Shown here piece after piece: positions 8,014 through 15,675 of a DNA stretch of 64,000 nt. Position 1 is the stretch's first letter. Each line of letters starts with the position of its first letter. The notes below the pieces were generated by a model. It was not told the origin of the DNA. It ran no database searches and saw only the letters and a program-made list of their open reading frames with translations. The DNA is from Postechiella marina. GTDB lineage: Bacteria; Bacteroidota; Bacteroidia; Flavobacteriales; Flavobacteriaceae. The stretch lies in the NCBI RefSeq assembly GCF_039538365.1, contig NZ_BAABCA010000004.1, positions 372,001-436,000 on the forward strand, read 5' to 3'. The position numbers and the translations under genes were made by a program.

Positions 8014-8322
8014 ATGAAAATGACAACTTTAAAATTAGGAACATTAGCTGTAGCATTAACTGCTTTTTCATTCACTATGTCTGCACAAGAAAAGAAAACT
8101 CCTGACTTTGATAAAATGTTTAAAAGATTTGATGCCGATAAAAATGGGTCTATTACTTTAGAAGAATTTAAAGGGGCTAAAAGAAAAAAAGAAGTTCCTG
8201 CAGAACGATTAGAAAAAAACTACGCTAACTTAGATGCAGACTCTAACGGAGCAGTAACTTTAGAAGAGTTAAAAGCTAATTTTGGAAAGGGAAAAGGCAA
8301 AGGAAAGAAGAAACAAGAATAG
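8014..8322 (+). CDS. Exported EF-hand calcium-binding protein
   Basis: 102 residues. A signal peptide (hydrophobic core about residues 6-22, cleavage probably after SAQ or nearby) is followed by two EF-hand loops, DADKNGSITLEE and DADSNGAVTLEE, each with Asp/Asn at positions 1, 3 and 5 and Glu at 12. The C-terminal tail is lysine and glycine rich. Probably a small periplasmic or outer-membrane-associated calcium binder; partner unknown. The second ATG two codons later (8020) is an equally good start. A terminator follows at 8348-8378. Confidence 0.85.
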   Translation: MKMTTLKLGTLAVALTAFSFTMSAQEKKTPDFDKMFKRFDADKNGSITLEEFKGAKRKKEVPAERLEKNYANLDADSNGAVTLEELKANFGKGKGKGKKKQE

Positions 8323-8347
8323 TTATTCTTTTTAGTTAAAAGAAACA

Positions 8348-8380
8348 AAAATGCTCAAGTTTAAAACTTGAGCATTTTAT
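8348..8380 (+). terminator. Intrinsic terminator between EF-hand gene and the converging gene
   Basis: A 13-bp perfect stem (8348-8360 with 8366-8378, loop TTAAA) with A-rich and T-rich flanks. It lies between two converging genes and probably serves both strands. Confidence 0.8.
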
Positions 8381-8402
8381 ATTTTATAAAAATACAAAAA
8401 GG

Positions 8403-8627
8403 TTACTTTTTATTTTTTAGCATATTTAAATACATGGTTTCTACCTTTGTTCTTGCCCATGGTGTTCGCCTTAAAAACTTTAAACTAGATTTTACAGATG
8501 GATTATCTGTAAAACATCGTATTTTAATGGTATAACCCATATACTCCCAACCATAATGGGCTTCGAGTTCGTTTATAATTTGCTCTAATTTTATACCGTG
8601 TAAAGGGTTATTTGGCTGCTTCTCCAC
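8403..8627 (-). CDS. VF530 / DUF2132 family small protein
   Basis: 74 residues. NPLHGIKLEQIINELEAHYGWEYMG and the later CFTDNPSVKSSLKFLRRTPWARTKVE match the VF530 (DUF2132) family, small helical proteins thought from their fold to bind DNA. The reading frame overlaps the end of the upstream gene (8608-8832) by 20 bases, so the two are coupled. Role unknown. Confidence 0.85.
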   Translation of the reverse strand: MEKQPNNPLHGIKLEQIINELEAHYGWEYMGYTIKIRCFTDNPSVKSSLKFLRRTPWARTKVETMYLNMLKNKK

Positions 8628-8832
8628 TTACAAGTTTTTTAATTTTAGTTGCTTTTTCAAAATGATCTAACTTATGGGTTTTAATCCACCAAGTAGCAGC
8701 TTCCATGAGCAAATCTGGATCGTCGTTTTTATTAGCAAAAAAAGCATAAAAAGACAAACCAACATTAACACCTTTGGTTTCTATTTTTTTATTACAAACC
8801 GCTATAATTTTATCCTTTAAAACTTTTTTCAT
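8608..8832 (-). CDS. Conserved small protein, DUF6500-like
   Basis: 74 residues, no signal peptide. Contains VGLSFYAFFANKNDDPDLLMEAATWWIKTHKLDHFEKA, a strongly conserved-looking core that I associate with a family of unknown function (probably DUF6500). It starts 5 bases after the rhlE stop and overlaps the VF530 gene, so all three probably form one unit with rhlE. No function can be assigned. Confidence 0.65.
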   Translation of the reverse strand: MKKVLKDKIIAVCNKKIETKGVNVGLSFYAFFANKNDDPDLLMEAATWWIKTHKLDHFEKATKIKKLVSGEAAK

Positions 8833-8837
8833 TATTA

Positions 8838-10145
8838 CTATTTTCTTCTTTCGCTGTTACGTTTTGGTCGTCTTGACTTATTATTTCTACTAGAACTACG
8901 ACTAAAATTAGTATTAGAATTAGTAGATTTTGGTTTTCTATTTCCGTTTCCTCCTTGGTTATTTCTGCGTTGACGATTTTGCCCTGGTTTTATTGGCGCA
9001 GTAGATGCATTAGGATCTGGCTCGAAACCTTCTATAATCTCCTTCGGGATTGTTATTCCTACTAGTTTTTCAATATCGCGTAAATAGGTAGTTTCGTCTG
9101 CACTTACTAAAGATACCGCTTCGCCCTTTGCTCCTGCTCTACCTGTTCTTCCTATTCTATGTACATAATCTTCAGATATGTTTGGTAATTCAAAATTTAT
9201 AACATGTGGTAACAATGGAATATCTAATCCACGCGCAGCTATATCTGTAGCCACCAAAACATTAATACGCCCACTTTTAAAACCAGACAATGCTTTTGTT
9301 CTTGCTCCTTGGCTTTTATTACCATGAATAGCAGCTGCAGTTATGCCTGCCTTACCCATTTTATCGCAAAGTTTATTCGCTCCATGTTTAGTACGTGTAA
9401 AAACCAATACTTGTTTCCAATTACCTTCTGTTATTAATTTAATTATTAGCCCAGTTTTTAAACCTTTAGCAACACGGTAAACTTTTTGGCTAATAGCATC
9501 AACTGTAGAGTTTTCTGGTGTTGCTTCTACTTGAACGGGATTGTTTAAAATACCGTGAGCCAACTTTTTTATATCTTTAGAAAACGTTGCCGAAAACATT
9601 AAGTTTTGCCTTTTATCTGGCATAGATTTTATAACACGCTCTATATCGCGTAAAAACCCCATATCTAACATTCTATCGGCTTCGTCTAAAACAAATATTT
9701 CTATGCGTTTAAGCGATAATAAACCCTGACTTTGTAAATCTAATAAACGTCCTGGTGTTGCTACCAAAACATCGACTCCCTGACGAATGGTTGCTGCTTG
9801 TGGTTTTTGGTTTACACCACCAAAAATAACAGCGCTTCTTAAATTTAAAAATTCGCTATACTCTCTAACATTTGCATAAACCTGAGCTGCTAGCTCTCTA
9901 GTTGGTGTTAATATTAAAGCTCGTATTGGCCTATATTTTTCTTTAGGATTTTCTGATAAAATATGTAATAATGGCAGCGTAAAACCTGCGGTTTTTCCCG
10001 TTCCTGTTTGTGCAGATGCTAAAACATCTTCTCCATCTAAAACTGGTGGAATTGCTTTTTGCTGAATTGGTGAAGGTGTTGTATACCCTTTTTTGCTAAT
10101 TGCTTTTAGCAAGGCTTCTGATAAGCCTAATGATTTAAATGACAT
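8838..10145 (-). CDS. rhlE: DEAD-box ATP-dependent RNA helicase, RhlE type
   Basis: 435 residues from the ATG at 10145, giving MSFKSLGLSEALLKAI, the usual RhlE opening; an upstream in-frame ATG at 10178 adds only 11 unrelated residues. Domain 1 shows the Q motif (TPSPIQQKAIP), Walker A AQTGTGKT, PTRELAAQ, TPGRLLD, DEAD and SAT; domain 2 has VLVATDIAARGLDIP and HRIGRTGRAGAKG. The C-terminal 60 residues are an Asn/Arg/Lys/Ser-rich disordered tail, as is common for RNA binding in Bacteroidota helicases. Likely roles are ribosome assembly or RNA turnover in the cold. Confidence 0.9.
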   Translation of the reverse strand: MSFKSLGLSEALLKAISKKGYTTPSPIQQKAIPPVLDGEDVLASAQTGTGKTAGFTLPLLHILSENPKEKYRPIRALILTPTRELAAQVYANVREYSEFLNLRSAVIFGGVNQKPQAATIRQGVDVLVATPGRLLDLQSQGLLSLKRIEIFVLDEADRMLDMGFLRDIERVIKSMPDKRQNLMFSATFSKDIKKLAHGILNNPVQVEATPENSTVDAISQKVYRVAKGLKTGLIIKLITEGNWKQVLVFTRTKHGANKLCDKMGKAGITAAAIHGNKSQGARTKALSGFKSGRINVLVATDIAARGLDIPLLPHVINFELPNISEDYVHRIGRTGRAGAKGEAVSLVSADETTYLRDIEKLVGITIPKEIIEGFEPDPNASTAPIKPGQNRQRRNNQGGNGNRKPKSTNSNTNFSRSSSRNNKSRRPKRNSERRK

Positions 10146-10296
10146 ATAAATTGTTTGGTAAAGTCCGTTATCGAACATTTTGAGATGACAATTTATAATT
10201 AAACACCATCTCTTTTAATAAAGGCCAAAGGTAATGTTATTTTTAACGACATGTTAAATTAAACAAACAACTCTTTGTTTTCCTTATAAAAAAACA

Positions 10297-10326
10297 AAAA
10301 AAGACCACTTTTAAAAGTGGTCTTTT
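10297..10326 (-). terminator. Intrinsic terminator for the SnoaL-like lipoprotein gene
   Basis: AAGACCACTTTT pairs with AAAAGTGGTCTT (10301-10312 with 10313-10324). Read on the minus strand it is followed by a run of Ts. It ends the 10362-11249 transcript before the rhlE promoter. Confidence 0.75.
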
Positions 10327-10361
10327 CTGCTATTAATCAAAGTTATAAAGATGTGGCTAAA

Positions 10362-11249
10362 TTAATTAGGAAAATTAAACTTACCGTTTGTATTTTTTCT
10401 ATCTGTTTCTGGAGTAATTGTTTCTACGACGTCCCAATGTTCTGCAATTTTGCCATCTTCTACTCTAAATAAGTCGTAGTATGATGTTGGTTTATTTGCA
10501 AATTTACCTTCGCTAATAGTTAGTACAAAATTACCTTCGCCTAATACTTTATGTACCGTATTATACTCCATTCTTATACCTTGTTTTGCCATCGCTTCTA
10601 TGGCTTGACCTAAACCAGATAAACCATCTGCAATGTTGGGATTGTGTTGTATATAATGGTCTCCATTAAAGTAACCTTGTAATTTTTCCATTTTACCGTT
10701 TACTAAAATATCATTTACAAAATTAGAAACTAAAGTTTTATTAGCTTCAGTCTTGTCTAAATCTGTATTGCTTGTTGTACCATCGGTTTGTGTGTGTTTG
10801 CTTGGGTTTGCAGCAGCAACTTCTATTAAATTATCCCAATGCTCTACAATTAATCCGTTTTCAAATCTAAAAACATCAAAACCTACTTTTGGTCCAAAAA
10901 AATCGTAAACGGTTTGTGTAAACACATAATCGCCATCTTGAAAAGCTCTAATTGTTTTTACTTTAAAACCATCAGCTGGTGCTAGTTGTAATAAAGCTCC
11001 AAAACCAGCTAAACCATCGGCAACAGACAAGTTGTGCTGTGTATATTTGTTTGGGTTTATATACGAAATTGCTTTTTTGTCTCCTGTTTCAATACTTTTT
11101 AAAACTGCAATTGTTTTTTCTTTATTTGATAATTTTGCTATTGTTTCCATTTTGGGTTCCTTTTTAATAGTTACTTTTTTTGTTTCTTTTTCAGAGTTGC
11201 AAGAAGCTAATGTTATTACTAGCGATAATGCGATAAGAGAATTTTTCAT
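10362..11249 (-). CDS. Lipoprotein with two SnoaL-like domains
   Basis: 295 residues. SPII signal with lipobox LASC (Cys17). Two repeats of a SnoaL/NTF2-like fold follow, about residues 40-150 and 165-285: each has a YTQHN or YIQHN motif, DGL.G.G, a DYVFT or NFVLT strand and FRFENG..VEHWD or FRVEDG..AEHWD. The family includes polyketide cyclases and steroid isomerases, and many members have no known substrate. Membrane-anchored, probably periplasmic. The internal duplication is clear; function is not. Single-gene unit with its own terminator. Confidence 0.8.
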   Translation of the reverse strand: MKNSLIALSLVITLASCNSEKETKKVTIKKEPKMETIAKLSNKEKTIAVLKSIETGDKKAISYINPNKYTQHNLSVADGLAGFGALLQLAPADGFKVKTIRAFQDGDYVFTQTVYDFFGPKVGFDVFRFENGLIVEHWDNLIEVAAANPSKHTQTDGTTSNTDLDKTEANKTLVSNFVNDILVNGKMEKLQGYFNGDHYIQHNPNIADGLSGLGQAIEAMAKQGIRMEYNTVHKVLGEGNFVLTISEGKFANKPTSYYDLFRVEDGKIAEHWDVVETITPETDRKNTNGKFNFPN

Positions 11250-11350
11250 TTTAATTTATGTGTGTTTTTATGACTACAAAATTAAAATAGAACCCTTAGT
11301 AACTAAAGATAAATCTAAACCTAAAAATGGTAAATATCGAACCTTAAATT

Positions 11351-12232
11351 TTAATTTAGTTCTTTTTTAAATTGATTTGGGGTAAATCCTGTATTCTTTC
11401 TGAAGTATTTAACAAAATTTGTTGGCTCTTCAAAACCTAAAGCATAGGCTAATTCTGTACTTTTAATTTCTGAATTTACAAGCTGTCGTTTTGCTTCTAG
11501 TACAATAAATTCGTCTATAAATTGCTTTGCAGTAATAGAAATAATGCTTTTACAAATGGTATTTAAATGCTTGTAAGTAATATTTAGTTTTTCGGCATAA
11601 AAATCGGCATTTCTACTTTTCGTAAAATGTTTTTCTAAAAGTGATTTAAAATCTAAAAATATATTGAGTTGTTTAGATTGTTTTAAATGAAAAGTTTGAT
11701 ATTGTTTTAAACGTTCTAGCTTATAAAAAATAATAGAATGTAAAGATTTGTATGTGCTTTCTTGGTTATAATCTTCTTTTTGACTGTTATATTCTTCAAA
11801 TAATAATTCGAAATAACGTACTACATTAGAGTCTTTTGGTACTTGAATAATTGGAGAGAACAAATGTGCATTAAACAATCTTATTAATTCGTTTTTTGGT
11901 AATGCATTAATCTGTTTCTTTAAATAATCTTCGGTAAACAACAAGATATAACCTTTTAGATTCTTGGTAAATTGAAAAGCATTAATTTGACCTTTAGACA
12001 GATGTATTATCGTGTTTTTTTTTACAGTGTGCCATACAAAATCTACCAATTGTTTACTTTCTCCTGCTGTATATAATACAATCATATTAAAAGCAACCTG
12101 ATGTGCTTTTTCTGGATGATGATCTACAGCGTCATCCTTTCTAATAGCAAGACTTTCAATAGATAAAATTTCAATTCCACTATTATTTGGCTTTTGAGAA
12201 TTAAAAACAATATGCGGAATCTCTTTATGCAT
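11351..12232 (-). CDS. AraC-family transcriptional regulator
   Basis: 293 residues. N-terminal cupin-like sensing region (about 1-150) and C-terminal double helix-turn-helix (about 195-293) ending ELAYALGFEEPTNFVKYFRKNTGFTPNQFKKE, the AraC signature. The start codon overlaps the stop of the upstream antiporter gene by one base (TAATG on the minus strand), so it is last in a kefF-kefC-araC unit. It may regulate this operon, which would be autoregulation; the ligand is unknown. Confidence 0.85.
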   Translation of the reverse strand: MHKEIPHIVFNSQKPNNSGIEILSIESLAIRKDDAVDHHPEKAHQVAFNMIVLYTAGESKQLVDFVWHTVKKNTIIHLSKGQINAFQFTKNLKGYILLFTEDYLKKQINALPKNELIRLFNAHLFSPIIQVPKDSNVVRYFELLFEEYNSQKEDYNQESTYKSLHSIIFYKLERLKQYQTFHLKQSKQLNIFLDFKSLLEKHFTKSRNADFYAEKLNITYKHLNTICKSIISITAKQFIDEFIVLEAKRQLVNSEIKSTELAYALGFEEPTNFVKYFRKNTGFTPNQFKKELN

Positions 12233-14124
12233 TACATTTTAGTATTAGAATTTTCCAAAGCCTTTCTAATGTGCTCGCTATCCCAATGATTATCATAGTC
12301 TACAACACCTCTTTTAAAATCGGCATCCAATAATTCTTCTTGTTTTTTTAATTCTTTTCTTACTTTAAATATATAATTTTTCTCTTGTCTAGACTCTTTT
12401 GCTAAATGTCTTAAACTGGTTTCATCATACTTAATATAGTTTTTAACTTGCCTATTTAGCGTATATTTTCTAAAACCTAATTTATGTAAAACATCACTAG
12501 CTAAAGCTAACGATGTATCTAGAGATTCTCTATAAAAATTTTCATGTCCAAGATTTAATAACTCATAAGCATCTTCTCTATTTTTAGTACGAATCATGAG
12601 TTCTATATGCGGATACTTATCATTAACTATTTTTGTAATTGCTTTTGTTACACTTAATTTATTTGTAGCAATAATTACTATTTTAGCTTCTGCTATTCCT
12701 GCAGATTCTAATAAATCTAAACGTGTTGCATCTCCATAATACACTTCAAATCCCATTTTACGAAGTAAGTCTACACGATTTGAATCTTGATCTAAAATAG
12801 TAGCTTCTACACCATGCGATCTTAAAAACCGACCTACTGTACTGCCAAAATTACCAAAACCAACCAAAATTATTTTTTGCGATTTTGCAATATGATCCAT
12901 AGGACGTTTAATAGATTCTTTAGTCCCTACTTTAGGTAAAATAAAACGCTCATTAAAAATACTTATAATTGGTGTTAACCCCATACTTAAAGCTGTAATT
13001 ACTAGCAAGATATCCATTTGTTCTTGTTCTAAAATATTTAAACCAAAAGCAAAAGACAGCAATACAAAAGCAAATTCTCCAATTTGTGATAAACTGAAAG
13101 TTAATAGTAATTTTTGATCTAATTTTAAATTAAAAACACGACCAGTGATAAATAAAACGATTGCTTTTAATATAACTATTGCAATTAAAACACCTCCAAT
13201 TGTTAAAGGACTTTTTGCTATTACTATAAAATTTATTGAAGCACCAACTGCCATAAAAAACAGACCTAATAACAGATTTTTAAAAGGCTCTAATGTACTT
13301 TCTAATTCGTGTTTAAACTCACTATTAGATAATACTACTCCACCTAAAAAAGCGCCTAATGCAGGACTAATTCCTACTAATTCCATAATAAATGAAATAC
13401 CAAAAACAATTAAAAATGCTGCTGCAATTAGCAACTCACGAACATCTGTTTTTGCTACTTTTCTTAGCATGGGTACAATTACATAACGCCCTAAAGCAAT
13501 AATAACTGCAACCGATAAGATAATAGCCATAGTTTGTAAACCAAGTGGTAAACTTTCAATAAGACTCATAGATTCACTATGAGCATCTGTTTGTGTTCCT
13601 GAATTAGAATTGGATAATAAAGGCATAACACCAATCATGAAAATGACAATAATATCTTGAAATAATAAAATAGAAAATGCAGATGTACCAAAAGTAGTGT
13701 CCATCAAACCTTTTTCTTTTATAGTTTGCATAGCTATTGCTGTAGAAGATAAGGCGACTGCCATAGAAATTACTAATGCAACTTCCCACTCATATCCTAA
13801 AAAGTAGAAAAGCAAATAAGACAATAGCATCGTACCTCCTACTTGAATGCCTCCCATGCCAAGTATGGTTTTTCGCATGTTCCAGAAATTTTTAGGTTCA
13901 ATTTCTAATCCAATAAGAAATAGCATCATTACTACTCCAAATTCTGCAAAGTGCAAAATATCTTGACCTTCTTCACCAATAAAACCAAGCACATAAGGTC
14001 CAATTAACACACCTGCTAATAAATAACCTATAACAGAACTTAAACCTAAACGCTTAGCAATAGACACACAAATTATGGCTCCTGCCAAAAACATAATAGC
14101 TTCAAAAAGTAAACTTCCAGTCAT
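12232..14124 (-). CDS. Glutathione-gated-type K+ efflux antiporter (KefB/KefC family)
   Basis: 630 residues. An N-terminal CPA2 membrane domain with about 12 helices (residues 1-390) contains GYLLAGVLIGP and ALGAFLGGVVLSNSEFKHE. It is followed by an RCK/TrkA-N Rossmann domain (about 400-520: ILVGFGNFGSTVGRFL, ILDQDSNRVDLLRKMGFEVYYGDATR) and a C-terminal regulatory tail. In proteobacteria Kef channels release potassium and acidify the cytoplasm to protect against electrophiles when bound by glutathione adducts. Flavobacteria often lack glutathione, so the gating ligand is uncertain. The oxidoreductase encoded just upstream is the typical ancillary subunit. Confidence 0.88.
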   Translation of the reverse strand: MTGSLLFEAIMFLAGAIICVSIAKRLGLSSVIGYLLAGVLIGPYVLGFIGEEGQDILHFAEFGVVMMLFLIGLEIEPKNFWNMRKTILGMGGIQVGGTMLLSYLLFYFLGYEWEVALVISMAVALSSTAIAMQTIKEKGLMDTTFGTSAFSILLFQDIIVIFMIGVMPLLSNSNSGTQTDAHSESMSLIESLPLGLQTMAIILSVAVIIALGRYVIVPMLRKVAKTDVRELLIAAAFLIVFGISFIMELVGISPALGAFLGGVVLSNSEFKHELESTLEPFKNLLLGLFFMAVGASINFIVIAKSPLTIGGVLIAIVILKAIVLFITGRVFNLKLDQKLLLTFSLSQIGEFAFVLLSFAFGLNILEQEQMDILLVITALSMGLTPIISIFNERFILPKVGTKESIKRPMDHIAKSQKIILVGFGNFGSTVGRFLRSHGVEATILDQDSNRVDLLRKMGFEVYYGDATRLDLLESAGIAEAKIVIIATNKLSVTKAITKIVNDKYPHIELMIRTKNREDAYELLNLGHENFYRESLDTSLALASDVLHKLGFRKYTLNRQVKNYIKYDETSLRHLAKESRQEKNYIFKVRKELKKQEELLDADFKRGVVDYDNHWDSEHIRKALENSNTKM

Positions 14125-14127
14125 ATA

Positions 14128-14724
14128 TTAAGAGCTTTTAAGTTGCGGAATATCATTAATAAATGATTTTTTTTCGAAATCATTTATATTTAAATTGGCT
14201 TGAAGTAAATCAATTAGTTTACCGTAATTAATTTTATAATCGTGTAGTTGTTCATCTGAGAGATTATGTGTTCCCATAACTGCAAAAGGCGGAAAATATG
14301 TCATTCCGCATAAATTGGCAGTCTGCTCAAAGGGTCTTAAAAATTGTTCAACCGTAAAACTATTATATCCTGCAGAACAGTAAACTTCCTTAGAGCCACC
14401 TGTAGTTATAGCATTTAAACACGTTTTATTGTGAAGCGCTTTTCCTTCTGGACCATAAGCCCAATTAAACTCTAATACCATATCAATCCATTGTTTCATT
14501 AATGGCGGACAACTATACCAGTAAAACGGATGATGCCAAATAATAATATCATGCTGTTTTAATAATTTTTGCTCTCTAGGCACATCTATATGAAAATCTG
14601 GATACTCATCATACAAGTCGTGAATAGTTACATTTTCTTTATCTTTTATATGATTTATTAAAGATAAGTTTGCTCTAGACTTCTCTAGTTTAGGGTGCGC
14701 AAAAAGAATTAGAATTTTTTTCAT
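14128..14724 (-). CDS. KefF/KefG-like flavodoxin-fold NAD(P)H oxidoreductase
   Basis: 198 residues. ILILFAHPKLEKSRANLSL (FMN phosphate loop), HPFYWYSCPPLMKQWIDMVLEFNWAYGPEG and the TTGGSKEVY stretch are typical of the KefF/KefG/NQO1 family. The family contains quinone reductases that also act as cytosolic activators of Kef antiporters. The gene ends 3 bases before the antiporter gene, supporting that role. First gene of the operon with the antiporter and AraC genes. Confidence 0.88.
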   Translation of the reverse strand: MKKILILFAHPKLEKSRANLSLINHIKDKENVTIHDLYDEYPDFHIDVPREQKLLKQHDIIIWHHPFYWYSCPPLMKQWIDMVLEFNWAYGPEGKALHNKTCLNAITTGGSKEVYCSAGYNSFTVEQFLRPFEQTANLCGMTYFPPFAVMGTHNLSDEQLHDYKINYGKLIDLLQANLNINDFEKKSFINDIPQLKSS

Positions 14725-14800
14725 ATTACTACTTATATAGTCTATTTGTTATTAAAAAGAATGACTACTCTCCTAACAATTATATTGCTTTTAGTTTATT

Positions 14801-15421
14801 TTAGGCTATAAAATTAAAAGCAAGTTTAATTCCTGTTATAATCATACCTGTACCTATTATAGCTATAATTAAACCCATTATTTTTCCTATTACAGATATT
14901 ACATTATTTCCTACAATTTTTACAATTAAATCGCTTAATCTAAATGTAAAATAAGTTAATAAACTCATAGAACCAAATATGGCAATTACCAAAACAATGT
15001 GTATTGTTTCTGCTTTGGCAACAAAATTCATAGCAGTTACAATGGTTCCTGGACCAGCTAAAATTGGAATTGCTAAAGGTGAAACAGCTATGTTTTCATC
15101 AATATCAACATTATCAATGGTTTTTACATTAGATTGTTTAGACTGTAGCATATCAAAACCTATAAAAAATATTAATATACCTCCTGTAATTTTAAAAGCA
15201 GGAATACTAATATTAAATAATTCGAAAATATATTTACCTAAAAGAACAAAAACAGCGACGATAATAAAAGCTATAAAATTTGATCGTTTATTTATATCTT
15301 GTTTAGTTTTTTTACTCGCACCTTGTGTTAAAGACAAAAAAACCGTCATGTTAGAAATCGGGTTTGTTATCGCAAAAAATGCTGTAAATACAGCTATTGA
15401 AAAAGTTATTAGGTTATCCAT
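14801..15421 (-). CDS. MarC/NAAT family inner-membrane protein
   Basis: 206 residues with about six hydrophobic segments. ITNPISNMTVFLSLTQG near residue 20 and IPILAGPGTIVTAMNF near 120 are the paired motifs of the MarC (UPF0056) family. Members were named for multiple antibiotic resistance, but that role is not supported, and transport function is unproven. Own transcript, in the same direction as the kef operon. Confidence 0.88.
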   Translation of the reverse strand: MDNLITFSIAVFTAFFAITNPISNMTVFLSLTQGASKKTKQDINKRSNFIAFIIVAVFVLLGKYIFELFNISIPAFKITGGILIFFIGFDMLQSKQSNVKTIDNVDIDENIAVSPLAIPILAGPGTIVTAMNFVAKAETIHIVLVIAIFGSMSLLTYFTFRLSDLIVKIVGNNVISVIGKIMGLIIAIIGTGMIITGIKLAFNFIA

Positions 15422-15523
15422 TAAAATATAAAATTAATCGTGCAAGAACTTGAATATCTTCTACTTTACCAAAGTTTTTTTTATTTTTATGTAAATAAAA
15501 AAAACGTTTTGTATAATATAAGA

Positions 15524-15557
15524 AATGCCAAGACTAATTAAAATTAATCTTAGCATT
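15524..15557 (-). terminator. Intrinsic terminator after the SMP-30/ABM lipoprotein operon
   Basis: A 16-bp stem (15524-15539 with 15542-15557). Two positions pair only as G.U wobbles in the minus-strand RNA and are mismatches on the plus strand, which points to use on the minus strand. It lies about 120 bases after the 15676 gene. The rest of 15422-15675 shows only AT-rich sequence. Confidence 0.6.
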
Positions 15558-15675
15558 AAAAACAAATAAACATCATGCTATCATCTCCATTCGCCACCAA
15601 CAAATATTTTTTTTAGTATAATTTGGTAATTCTTTTTGTATTTTCATTTTCAAATATGTTATATATATAGTTTTC

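Noticed and set aside
13145..13486. 113-codon frame on the plus strand inside the Kef antiporter gene
   Set aside because: Antisense shadow of a membrane-protein gene with complete family motifs on the other strand.
14979..15431. 150-codon frame on the plus strand inside marC
   Set aside because: Antisense shadow; the minus-strand frame has the MarC motifs.
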